A DNA stretch of 64,000 nucleotides from Iamia sp963728655 (GTDB lineage Bacteria; Actinomycetota; Acidimicrobiia; Acidimicrobiales; Iamiaceae): contig CAVSLD010000005.1 in the NCBI GenBank assembly GCA_963728655.1, positions 186,001 to 250,000 of the forward strand. The letters are read 5' to 3'. Positions 56,910 through 64,000 of the stretch are shown here, piece by piece (the first letter of the stretch is position 1; the number at the start of each line of letters is the position of its first letter). The translations under genes were made by a program, and so were the position numbers. The notes beneath the pieces were generated by a model. That model saw only the letters and a list, made by a program, of their open reading frames with translations, ran no database searches and was not told the DNA's origin.

Positions 56910-58547
56910 TCACCGGCCGGTGGGCAGGACCGGTGGGGCACCGTCGGCCAGCCACGCGGCAGCGGCGGCGGCCACGAACACCGCGTCGGAGACGGCACGC
57001 GGTGCTCCGCCGGACCCCGCCAGCTCGACGGTCACCGGGGGCATCTCGGTCGCCCGCAGGATGCCGAAGGAGCGGATGGTCAGGTCCTCGACCACGCCCT
57101 CGGGGGTCACGGTGAGCGCCTCGCGCCGCACCCACGACAGCCCCTGGTGCACCGCGCCGACGCAGTAGCTGCGCAGCACCACCTCGTCGAGCGGGTCGCC
57201 GGCGTCCACCCTGACGTGCACCGCGCCGTCGGCGTCGATGGCCACCTCGGCGACACCGCCCTCGGGCGTGGTGACGGGGCCCCCGTCCCCGGCCGCCGCG
57301 GCCAGGAGCAGGTGGGCCTCGGCCCACCCCGCGGCCCGGGCGTCGGTGCTGGTGGGGGGACCGGCGACGGTCACCTCCTCGACCCGCAGGCCGGGGGCCA
57401 CGGGGGAGACGGCCCCGGCGATGCCCGGTGTGGCGGCGACGCGCAGGACACCGGTGCCGTCGGGCCTGACGCCGCCGGCCACGGGCGGGCGCTTGGGACC
57501 GGTGCGCACCACGTCCTCCCGGGCCAGCAGCACCCGCACGGGTCGTCCGTGGCGGTCGGCGAGGGTGCGGGCCGCCCCGGCGACCGGCGAGGTCCGCTTC
57601 CCCCCGAAGGCGCCGCCGTTCTGGAGGGGGCCGACGGGCTCCTCGCCGGGTCGGCACCAGGCCGCGTCGGGCTCCAGGTAGCCCGGCTCCACCCAGCCGG
57701 TGCGCAGGGTGGCGACCCAGTCGCCGGCGGGCAGGTCCAGCGGCGGCTCGACGCCGACGGTGGTGCGCCGGCCCTGCACCTTGCCGGCGAGGGTCCGGGC
57801 CTCGGCCAGCGTCTCGGCCACGGCCCAGTCCCCGTCGCCGTCGGGCACCGCGACCAGGGCGTCGTCGGGGGCACCGTCGTCGGCGAACCCGCCCCGACCG
57901 AGGGCCACCTCCGGCCCGACGGCCTGCGGCGCCCCGCCCTCCAGCGTGGCCCGGCGCGCCGCGGCGGCCAGGTCCCGGCCGGTCCCCTCCCCCATGGTGC
58001 CCACCGAGGCCGACGGCGCGGCCACGTCGACCTCCGACAGGGCAGGCACGGCGGCGTCCCAGGCGTCCAGGATCGGCCGCCAGCCGGTGCACCGGCACAG
58101 GTGGGCGGCGAGGGCGCGGCCCACCGCGGCGTGGTCACCGGCGACCGTCCCCTTGGTGCGGGCCCCCTCCAGGCGACAGATGATCCCCGGGGTGCAGAAG
58201 CCGCACTGGCTGGCACCGGTGGCGGTGAAGGCCTCGGCCCACCCGTCGCGCACGGCCGGGGCCAGCCCGTCGACGGTGGTGATCGTCCGGCCCCCGACCC
58301 GGCGCAGCGGGGTCACGCACGCCACCCGGGGCGCCCCGTCGACCAGCACGGTGCAGCACCCGCACTGGCCCTGCGGCGAGCACCCGTCCTTGGGGCTGCG
58401 CACGCCGAGGCGGTCTCGGAGCGCCTCCAGCAGCGTGATCCCCTCGTCGGCCAGCTCCACCTGGCGCCCGTCGACGTCGAGCTGGATGCGCTCGGGCGAC
58501 GGGCCCCGGACGCTCGGCGCCCCGTCACGCCGCGTGGGATCGGTCAC
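56910..58547 (-). CDS. Compact xanthine dehydrogenase-like fusion: [2Fe-2S] domains plus short molybdopterin domain
   Basis: 545 residues. Residues about 15-165 form a xanthine dehydrogenase-family small subunit, with plant-type [2Fe-2S] cysteines in CSPQGQCGCCTVLVDGAPRVAC and the second cluster in CGFCTPGIICRLEG ... CRCTGWRPILDAW. The rest (about 190-545) retains large-subunit landmarks only: 'PGYLEPDAAW', GGAFGGK, RPVRVLLAREDVVRTGPKRPP, then the end 'LTIRSFGILRATEMPPVTVELAGSGGAPRAVSDAVF'. Normal large subunits have about 750 residues, so roughly half of the Mo domain is missing, and there is no FAD domain. GTG 58547. Activity uncertain. Confidence 0.8.
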   Translation of the reverse strand: MTDPTRRDGAPSVRGPSPERIQLDVDGRQVELADEGITLLEALRDRLGVRSPKDGCSPQGQCGCCTVLVDGAPRVACVTPLRRVGGRTITTVDGLAPAVRDGWAEAFTATGASQCGFCTPGIICRLEGARTKGTVAGDHAAVGRALAAHLCRCTGWRPILDAWDAAVPALSEVDVAAPSASVGTMGEGTGRDLAAAARRATLEGGAPQAVGPEVALGRGGFADDGAPDDALVAVPDGDGDWAVAETLAEARTLAGKVQGRRTTVGVEPPLDLPAGDWVATLRTGWVEPGYLEPDAAWCRPGEEPVGPLQNGGAFGGKRTSPVAGAARTLADRHGRPVRVLLAREDVVRTGPKRPPVAGGVRPDGTGVLRVAATPGIAGAVSPVAPGLRVEEVTVAGPPTSTDARAAGWAEAHLLLAAAAGDGGPVTTPEGGVAEVAIDADGAVHVRVDAGDPLDEVVLRSYCVGAVHQGLSWVRREALTVTPEGVVEDLTIRSFGILRATEMPPVTVELAGSGGAPRAVSDAVFVAAAAAAWLADGAPPVLPTGR

Positions 58548-58570
58548 CCGCGGGAGCATAGGTTGAGGTC

Positions 58571-59518
58571 GTGACCACACCCCTGTCCCCGTCGGCGCCC
58601 CGACCGGCCCTGCTCAGCCGCCGGACCGTCCTGCGGGGCGCCGCCGCCCTGGGCGTGGCCGGCACGGTCGGCGGCCTCGGCCTGGCGGCGTGCGGGGGCG
58701 ACGACGACGACGCCACCGCCACGACGACGGCCGACGGGAGCCAGGACGGCGACCTGGTCCTGGTCAGCATGGTGCCCGAGGGCACCGTCGCGGCCGGCTC
58801 CGAGGCCCGTCTCCCCCTCGGCCTGGGGGACGTGCGGGGCACGCTGGTGAAGGACGCCCCCGCCACGCTGACCTTCTCGGTGGAGGGGGCCGACGGCACC
58901 GAGGTCGCCTCGGGCCTCGAGGTGGCGCGCCACGATGCCGGGCTGCCCCGGGCCTACTTCCCCCTCGTGGTCCCGGTGGACGCGCCCGGGTTCTACACGG
59001 CCCGCGCCGCGCTCGACGGCACGCCCCTCGACGCCGCCTTCCAGGTCGTGGCGGCCGACGAGGTGACCATCCCGGAGCCGGGCGAGGCGTTCCCGTCGCT
59101 CACCACCCCCACCACCGCCGACCCCGCCGGCGTCGACCCCATCTGCACCGCCGAGCCGCCCTGTCCCCTCCACGAGGTCGACCTGGCGTCCGTGCTCGGG
59201 TCCCAGCCCGTCGCCCTGCTCGTGTCCACGCCGGCGTTCTGCCAGACGGCCATCTGCGGGCCGGTCCTCGACGTCTTCGTCGCCGCCCGCGACGAGTACC
59301 CGGACGTGGCCTTCATCCACGTCGAGGTCTACGCCTCGGCCGACGAGGTCGAGGAGCAGGGCCTCGAGGCCCCGCTGTCGCCCACGGTCCAGGCCCTCGG
59401 CTTCGGCTTCGAACCCGCCCTCATGCTGATCGGCGCCGACGGTGCCCTGTCCCAGCGCCTCGACGTCATCTACGACGAGGACGAGCTCCGCGAGGCGCTC
59501 GGCACCGTCAGCGCCTGA
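58571..59518 (+). CDS. Tat-exported lipoprotein with thioredoxin-like domain
   Basis: A 315-residue protein. SRRTVLRGAAALG near residue 17 is a twin-arginine signal and GLGLAAC supplies the lipobox cysteine, so it is exported folded and lipid-anchored. An acidic linker (DDDDATATTTADGS) precedes an immunoglobulin-like region (about 60-170). The C-terminal half (about 205-315) is thioredoxin-like: VALLVSTPAFCQTAICGPVLDVFVAARDEYPDVAFIHVEVY, with cysteines in FCQTAIC. GTG 58571. May be a redox protein at the cell surface; the partner is unknown. Confidence 0.82.
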   Translation: MTTPLSPSAPRPALLSRRTVLRGAAALGVAGTVGGLGLAACGGDDDDATATTTADGSQDGDLVLVSMVPEGTVAAGSEARLPLGLGDVRGTLVKDAPATLTFSVEGADGTEVASGLEVARHDAGLPRAYFPLVVPVDAPGFYTARAALDGTPLDAAFQVVAADEVTIPEPGEAFPSLTTPTTADPAGVDPICTAEPPCPLHEVDLASVLGSQPVALLVSTPAFCQTAICGPVLDVFVAARDEYPDVAFIHVEVYASADEVEEQGLEAPLSPTVQALGFGFEPALMLIGADGALSQRLDVIYDEDELREALGTVSA

Positions 59519-59597
59519 TCGGGGCCCCGGACGCGACCGGGCCAGGACGCGACGCGGCGCCCCCGGAGGGACGCCGTGGGTCGCGGATCGGGTCAGA

Positions 59598-59918
59598 TCA
59601 GGAGAAGGAGGAGCCGCAGCCGCAGGTGCGCTGGGCGTTCGGGTTGTTGATGGAGAACCCGGCCTGGTTGAGCCCGTCGGCGTAGTCGAGGGTGGCGCCC
59701 TCGAGCATCATGGCGCTGGAGGCGTCGACCACGACCTTGACGCCCGAGTAGTCGGCGGTGAGGTCGTCGTCGGCGATCTCGGTGTCGAAGAACATGTCGT
59801 AGCTGAAGCCGGAGCAGCCGCCGGGGCGGACGGCGACGCGCAGGGCGAGGGAGCCCTCGCCCTCGGCCTCGATCAGCTCGGAGACCTTGGTGGCGGCGGT
59901 GTCGGTCAGGGCGATCAC
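59598..59918 (-). CDS. erpA: A-type iron-sulfur carrier (IscA/ErpA/HesB)
   Basis: A 106-residue A-type carrier that passes [4Fe-4S] or [2Fe-2S] clusters to apo-proteins. IALTDTAATKVSELIEAEGEGSLALRVAVRPGGCSGFSYDMFFD carries the first cluster cysteine, and QRTCGCGSSFS carries the last two. GTG 59918 is preceded by AGGAGG. Assigned by family; erpA versus iscA is not separable here. Confidence 0.88.
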   Translation of the reverse strand: MIALTDTAATKVSELIEAEGEGSLALRVAVRPGGCSGFSYDMFFDTEIADDDLTADYSGVKVVVDASSAMMLEGATLDYADGLNQAGFSINNPNAQRTCGCGSSFS

Positions 59919-60000
59919 GTCAGCGTTCCTCCTCGTGGGACCTGCGGCGCAGTGCACCCCAGACTACCGCCGACGGTCGCCCGCGCCCCACCGGGAGCGG

Positions 60001-60777
60001 TCATCCCTGGACGGCGGGCTCCGGGGCGGCTGGGACCCGGATCTCGACCTGGCACGGGTTGCGGTCGACCAGGGAGCCGAACCCCACGACCGTGCCCTCG
60101 CCGGAGGCCTCGACCACGCCCTCGATGAGGCCCCGGTGCAGGCTGCAGAGCAGGTCGGGTCGCTGCTCGGCCAGGTCGCGGAAGGGGCAGTGGGCGAAGG
60201 CGACGGTGGCCAGCTCCACCACCGCGCCCTCGTCGTCGGCGTCCTGTGCGGTGGCCACCGCGGGGTCGAAGCCCATGGCGTCGAGCTGGGCCAGCACCGC
60301 CGACATGGCGCCCCGGGTGGCGCCGAAGCGGTCGCCGTCGGCACGGCCCTGGTCGCGGCCCACGTCGAGGGCGTCGCCGGCGTCAGCACCGGTGGCCGCG
60401 GCCAGGCGCACGAGCATGCGGGCCAAGGTGGGGAACGAGGCCGGCTCCAGACCCAGCGACGGGGCCTCGGGGGCCAGCGAGTAGAGGTGCTGGGGCCGGC
60501 CCACCCCGCCCCGGGAGTCGCTGTGCACGCTGAGCAGCCCGACGTCGCGCATCCGCTCCAGGTGGGGCCGGACGGTGTTGGGGTGCAGGTCGAGCACCCC
60601 CGCCACGTCGGAGGTGGACAGCGGCCGGGCCGAGCGGGCCAGCTCCAGGTAGATGGCGTAGCGGGTGTTGTCGCCCAGGGCCTTGAGGACCGCCAGGCGG
60701 CCGAGGTCGGACCCGGTCTCGCCGGCGGAGCCCGGATCGGGGTCCGCGACCGCCTCTCCCCGGGTCGGATCGCTCAT
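60001..60777 (-). CDS. SufR-like iron-sulfur-sensing HTH regulator
   Basis: 258 residues. Winged helix (LGRLAVLKALGDNTRYAIYLELARSARPLSTSDVAGVLDLHPNTVRPHLERMRDVGLLSVHSDSRGGVGRPQHLYSL), then a C-terminal sensory part with FAHCPFRDLAEQRPDLLCSLHRGLIEGV and NPCQVEI. Three cysteines with this spacing match SufR-type regulators, which hold an Fe-S cluster and repress Fe-S assembly genes. ATG 60777. Divergent from mrp; the A-type carrier lies downstream on the same strand. Confidence 0.8.
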   Translation of the reverse strand: MSDPTRGEAVADPDPGSAGETGSDLGRLAVLKALGDNTRYAIYLELARSARPLSTSDVAGVLDLHPNTVRPHLERMRDVGLLSVHSDSRGGVGRPQHLYSLAPEAPSLGLEPASFPTLARMLVRLAAATGADAGDALDVGRDQGRADGDRFGATRGAMSAVLAQLDAMGFDPAVATAQDADDEGAVVELATVAFAHCPFRDLAEQRPDLLCSLHRGLIEGVVEASGEGTVVGFGSLVDRNPCQVEIRVPAAPEPAVQG

Positions 60778-60840
60778 CGGGGGACAGGCTACCCCCTGAC
60801 CCCCGGGGTTCTCCCGGCCCAGCCCGGTAGAATCCCTCCC

Positions 60841-62097
60841 GTGCCCCCCACACCCTCCTCCACCGCCGGCGGGGCCGACGGGCCCCGCGTCGACCTCGAC
60901 GAGCTGCGCGGCCTGCTGCGCGGCGTCATCGATCCGGAGCTGGGCAGCGACATCGTGGACCTCGGCATGGTGCGCGACGTCACCGCCGACGCGGCCGGCC
61001 AAGTGGTCGTCACCATCGCCCTCACCACCTCCGGCTGCCCCCTGCGGGCCCAGATCCAGCGCGACATCCGCACCCGGCTGGGCTCGGTCCCCGGCGTCGC
61101 CGACGTCCGCCTGGAGTGGACCGAGATGACCACCGAGCAGAAGAGCTCGGCCATGGCCAAGGCCCGCTTCAACGTCTCCCAGCGCGACGAGGAGACGGCC
61201 ATCGGCCCCACCACCAAGGTGATCCTCGTCGCCTCCGGCAAGGGGGGCGTGGGCAAGTCGTCGGTCACGGTCAACCTGGCCACCGCCATGGCCGCCCGCG
61301 GCCTCACCGTGGGCGTGCTCGACGCCGACGTCTGGGGCTTCTCGGTCCCCCGCATGTTGGGGGTCGAGGGCCGCCTGGCCGGTCTCGAGCGCGACGGCCG
61401 CAAGCTCATGGTCCCCCACGAGAAGCAGGTGGGCGAGGGCACCCTGCGGGTGATCTCCATGGGGTTCCTGGTCGAGGACGAGGCCTCCGCCCTCATGTGG
61501 CGCGGCCTGATGCTCAACCGGGGTGTGCAGCACTTCCTCCAGGACGTCGAGTGGGGCGACGACCTCGACTACCTCCTCGTCGACATGCCCCCCGGCACCG
61601 GCGACGTGCAGATGGGCGTGGCCAAGCTCATCCCCCGCGCCGAGGTGCTGGTCGTCACCACGCCCGCCCTGGCCGCCCAGAAGGTGGCCGAGCGGGCCGT
61701 CAGCATGTCGCGCAAGAGCTACCTGCGGGTGGCCGGCGTGGTCGAGAACATGAGCGCCTTCACCTGCGACCACGGCGACAGCTACGCCCTCTTCGGCTCC
61801 GGCGGCGGCGCGGCCCTGGCCGAGGCCTCCGGCGCCCCGCTGCTGGCCCAGATCCCGCTCGAGCCCGACGTCGTCTCCGGCGGTGACACCGGCCGCCCCG
61901 CGGCCCTGGGCGACGGACCCGCGGCCGACGCCTTCCGGGCCCTGGCCGAGGTCGTGGTCACCGAGGCCGTGCCGCCCGTCGCCATGGCCGGGTGCACCGC
62001 CCGCATGCTCGATGCCGCGGTCGCCGCCCTCGACGCCCAGGACGCGGCCGGGGCCGAGCCCACCGAGACCCCGGTCGACGTCCCCACCCCGAGCTGA
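60841..62097 (+). CDS. Mrp/NBP35-type Fe-S cluster scaffold ATPase
   Basis: 418 residues. N-terminal MIP18/DUF59 domain (about 18-95: LRGLLRGVIDPELGSDIVDLGMVRDV, TTSGCPLRAQIQRDI) and a ParA-like ATPase with deviant Walker A ASGKGGVGKSSVTVNLA, then DADVWGFSVPRMLG and VDMPPGTGDVQM. It carries Fe-S clusters to target enzymes. The usual C-x-x-C reads as a single C in FTCDHGDSY, so the bridging cluster site is atypical. GTG 60841. Located next to the SufR-like regulator and A-type carrier, which together form an Fe-S homeostasis group. Confidence 0.9.
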   Translation: MPPTPSSTAGGADGPRVDLDELRGLLRGVIDPELGSDIVDLGMVRDVTADAAGQVVVTIALTTSGCPLRAQIQRDIRTRLGSVPGVADVRLEWTEMTTEQKSSAMAKARFNVSQRDEETAIGPTTKVILVASGKGGVGKSSVTVNLATAMAARGLTVGVLDADVWGFSVPRMLGVEGRLAGLERDGRKLMVPHEKQVGEGTLRVISMGFLVEDEASALMWRGLMLNRGVQHFLQDVEWGDDLDYLLVDMPPGTGDVQMGVAKLIPRAEVLVVTTPALAAQKVAERAVSMSRKSYLRVAGVVENMSAFTCDHGDSYALFGSGGGAALAEASGAPLLAQIPLEPDVVSGGDTGRPAALGDGPAADAFRALAEVVVTEAVPPVAMAGCTARMLDAAVAALDAQDAAGAEPTETPVDVPTPS

Positions 62098-62127
62098 GCG
62101 GGCGCGCCGCGTCCGAGGGCACGCCGA

Positions 62128-62727
62128 TCAGACGGGCGCGCCGACCTCGCGGGCGGCGGCCTCGGCGACGGACCGGACCAGGTCGTCGTCGAGGGGCCGG
62201 GCCTTGAACAGGTGGACGAAGAAGAGCGGGGACACGAACCGCAGCTGGGCCACGTCGATGGGCGCGTCGGCCGCGATCTCGCCCCGGGCGACGGCCCGCT
62301 CGAACACCACCCGGCAGGCCCGGCGCCGATCGTCGCTGAAGCGGTCGAGGGCCCGGCTGGTGTCGTCGTCGCGGGTCGCAGCCTCGAGCAGCGACGCCAC
62401 CACCGGGCCCCAGGGACCGTGGTCGAGGCCCTCGGCCAGCTGGCGGCCGAAGGCCAGCAGGTCGTCGGCCAGTCGGCCGGTGTCGGGCGGGTCGTCGAAG
62501 TCCAGGAGGTGGGCGAAGGCCTCGGCCAGCAGTGCCGGGCGGTCGGGGAAGTTGCGGTAGATCGTGCTGCGGGCCACGCCGGAGCGCGCGGCCACGCCGT
62601 CGATCGTGATGCGCCCGAAGCCCTCCTCGGCCAGCAGCTGGGCCGCGGCCCCGAGCACCACCGCCCGGGTCCGCTCGACCCGGGGGTCGACGGCCCGCCC
62701 GGTCGGCGTGGCCCCCACCGCGGTCAC
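62128..62727 (-). CDS. TetR-family repressor
   Basis: 199 residues. N-terminal HTH: RAVVLGAAAQLLAEEGFGRITIDGVAARSGVARSTIYRNFPDRPALLAEAF is textbook TetR. The C-terminal ligand domain is divergent. GTG 62727 overlaps the stop of the upstream MFS gene (GTGA), so it is coupled to and probably controls the efflux pump. The effector is unknown. Confidence 0.88.
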   Translation of the reverse strand: MTAVGATPTGRAVDPRVERTRAVVLGAAAQLLAEEGFGRITIDGVAARSGVARSTIYRNFPDRPALLAEAFAHLLDFDDPPDTGRLADDLLAFGRQLAEGLDHGPWGPVVASLLEAATRDDDTSRALDRFSDDRRRACRVVFERAVARGEIAADAPIDVAQLRFVSPLFFVHLFKARPLDDDLVRSVAEAAAREVGAPV

Positions 62728-64000
62728 GAGGAGATCAGCTCCTCGCGCTCCTCGGCCGAGGCCAGGGGCTCCTTGGGCCAGGCCCGGTTGACGATCACCG
62801 CGGCGACGACCCCGATGCCGGCGGCCACCAGGAAGGCCAGGGTCAGGCCGTCGGTGTAGGCGCTGCGGGCGGTGTCGACGAGCTGCTCGCCCAGCCCGGG
62901 CGGCGCGTCGGGCGAGGTGCCGACCGCGATGGCCCCGGCGATGGAGTCGCGCACGGCGTCGGCCGCCTCGGCCGGCAGCCGGGACACCACATCGGAGATG
63001 CCCGACCGGTACCCGATCGACAGCATCGAGCCCAGCACGGCGATGCCGATGGCGCCACCCACCTCGCGGGTCGTGTCGTTGATGGCCGAGCCCACGCCGG
63101 CCTTGCTGGGTGGCAGGGCGGCGACGATGGCCTCGGTGGACGGCGGCATGAGGTTGGCCAGGCCGATGCCCAGCAGCACCAGGCCGACGAACAGGACGAT
63201 GTAGGGCGTGTCGGGCCCGAGGGTGGCCAGCACGCAGAAGCCGACGGCCTGCACCAGCAGCCCGAAGGTGACCATGGTGCGGGCCCCGAAGCGGGCCACC
63301 AGGCGGGGGCCCTGCGGCGAGACGATCAGCATGGTCACCGCGAACGGGATCTGGTGCACCGCCGCGGCCAGGGGGCTGAAGCCCTGCACGAACTGCAGGT
63401 AGAGCGTGACGATGTAGAACATCCCGAACATCACGCCGAAGGCGGCGGTGATGGTGAGGCTGCCGAGCGACAGGCGCCGCAGGCGGAACAGGCGGGGGTC
63501 GAGCATCGGGAGCTCGATGCGCATCTCGTAGAGGACGAAGCCGACGAGGCCCACGGCACCGAGCACGAACCCACCGATCGTGCCCACGCTGGTCCACCCG
63601 TGCTCCGGGCCGTTGATGATGCCGAACACCAGACCCCCGAGGCCGACGATCGAGAGCAGGGCCCCGACCGGGTCGAGCGGGCGTCGCTCCTCGTCCCGCG
63701 AGCTCGGGACCACCCAGGCGATGGCGACGAGCGCCACCAGGGCGATGGGCACGTTGATGAACAGGACCGAGCCCCACCAGTAGTGCTCCAGCAGGACCCC
63801 GCTCATCAGGGGGCCGATGGCCCCGCCGGCCCCGGCGAAGCCGGCCCACACGGCGATGGCCTTGCCCCGCTCGGCCGGGGGGAAGACCGAGGTCAGGATG
63901 GACAGGGTGGCCGGCATGATCAGCGCCGCCCCGATGCCCATCACCGCACGCAGGGCGATCAGCTGGGCCGGGTCGCCGGCCTCACTGGCGACGACCGCGG
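62724..64000 (-). CDS. MFS drug:H+ antiporter (DHA2/EmrB-QacA type), 5' end missing
   Basis: Many hydrophobic segments: GAALIMPATLSILTSVFPPAERGKAIAVWAGFAGAGGAIGPLMSG is motif C of drug:proton antiporters, followed by about ten more helices to the C terminus (REELISS). Likely 14-helix DHA2 type by length. The frame stays open to the window end (LIALRAVMGIG upstream), so the N terminus lies outside. Expels unknown hydrophobic compounds; the TetR gene overlaps its stop. Confidence 0.85.
   Translation of the reverse strand, partial: AVVASEAGDPAQLIALRAVMGIGAALIMPATLSILTSVFPPAERGKAIAVWAGFAGAGGAIGPLMSGVLLEHYWWGSVLFINVPIALVALVAIAWVVPSSRDEERRPLDPVGALLSIVGLGGLVFGIINGPEHGWTSVGTIGGFVLGAVGLVGFVLYEMRIELPMLDPRLFRLRRLSLGSLTITAAFGVMFGMFYIVTLYLQFVQGFSPLAAAVHQIPFAVTMLIVSPQGPRLVARFGARTMVTFGLLVQAVGFCVLATLGPDTPYIVLFVGLVLLGIGLANLMPPSTEAIVAALPPSKAGVGSAINDTTREVGGAIGIAVLGSMLSIGYRSGISDVVSRLPAEAADAVRDSIAGAIAVGTSPDAPPGLGEQLVDTARSAYTDGLTLAFLVAAGIGVVAAVIVNRAWPKEPLASAEEREELISS

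Noticed and set aside
1..64000. CRISPR arrays, tRNA or rRNA genes, transposases, prophage genes
   Set aside because: No regularly spaced repeat series, cloverleaf-like segment, rRNA-like stretch, transposase or phage structural protein was seen on either strand.

Overview
The window is very GC-rich, uses many GTG starts and packs genes tightly with GTGA/ATGA stop-start overlaps. Its contents (WS/DGAT acyltransferase, GAF-ANTAR regulators, AfsR-type regulator, glutamine synthetase II, fused CydDC, DosR/DosS-like two-component pair, LexA boxes of the GAAC-N4-GTTC type) point to an actinobacterium. A member of the Acidimicrobiia related to Iamia is my best guess, but this is inference. No rRNA, tRNA, CRISPR array or insertion sequence was seen.

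Layout. 1-9.8 kb: ordinary genes (truncated acyltransferase, VOC protein, phosphoesterase, quinone oxidoreductase, LexA-controlled DNA polymerase IV, two GAF-ANTAR regulators, a PAS-GGDEF protein, an alkyltransferase-like protein). 9.9-44.5 kb: a stress/hypoxia island. Fifteen copies of a 16-base palindrome (best form AGGGACCAAGGTCCCT, half-sites GGGAC-N4-GTCCC as in the mycobacterial DosR box) stand before its transcription units. The units encode universal stress proteins, DUF4389, a sulfide:quinone oxidoreductase/DsrC-like/DsrE set, alcohol dehydrogenase, an Rv2004c-like kinase, a CtpF-like P-type ATPase, a CBS protein, Hsp20-PEP synthase-PfkB, a PPOX/AhpD-like/acyl-CoA ligase/2-oxoacid dehydrogenase/acyl carrier operon, more PPOX proteins and Hsp20, DUF302, cytochrome bd oxidase with its CydDC exporter, and a CoA-binding protein. 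A divergent GAF histidine kinase and NarL-type response regulator, resembling DosS and DosR, lie in the middle (33.5-35.3 kb).

In every case a NANNNT hexamer lies 23 (once 24) bases downstream of the box. Seven units then start 34-36 bases from the box without a Shine-Dalgarno sequence (one has a purine tract at an odd distance), which predicts leaderless mRNAs. The others start further away and have a Shine-Dalgarno. I read the island as a dormancy/hypoxia regulon: respiration switches to cytochrome bd and possibly sulfide, carbon flow is rerouted through PEP synthase, PfkB and a 2-oxoacid dehydrogenase, and protein and redox stress are buffered.

44.6-51.5 kb: nitrogen assimilation. This holds an amino-acid permease, three different glutamine synthetases (one GSI, one GSII, one GlnA2-like) and a GlnR-like OmpR-family regulator, interrupted by a LexA-box-preceded, truncated DUF222 gene. 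51.5-64 kb: a large AfsR-like regulator, a methyltransferase with a SnoaL-like protein, RidA, a compact xanthine-dehydrogenase-like fusion, a Tat lipoprotein, an iron-sulfur group (IscA/ErpA-type carrier, SufR-like repressor, Mrp), and a TetR/MFS efflux pair cut by the window end.

Caution on sequence quality: I count 19 single-base frame breaks in otherwise intact conserved genes, 13 of them between 27.7 and 32.7 kb. In every gene the net length error matches the frame breaks seen. Consensus indels are more likely than mass gene decay, so these genes are listed as frameshifted rather than dead.
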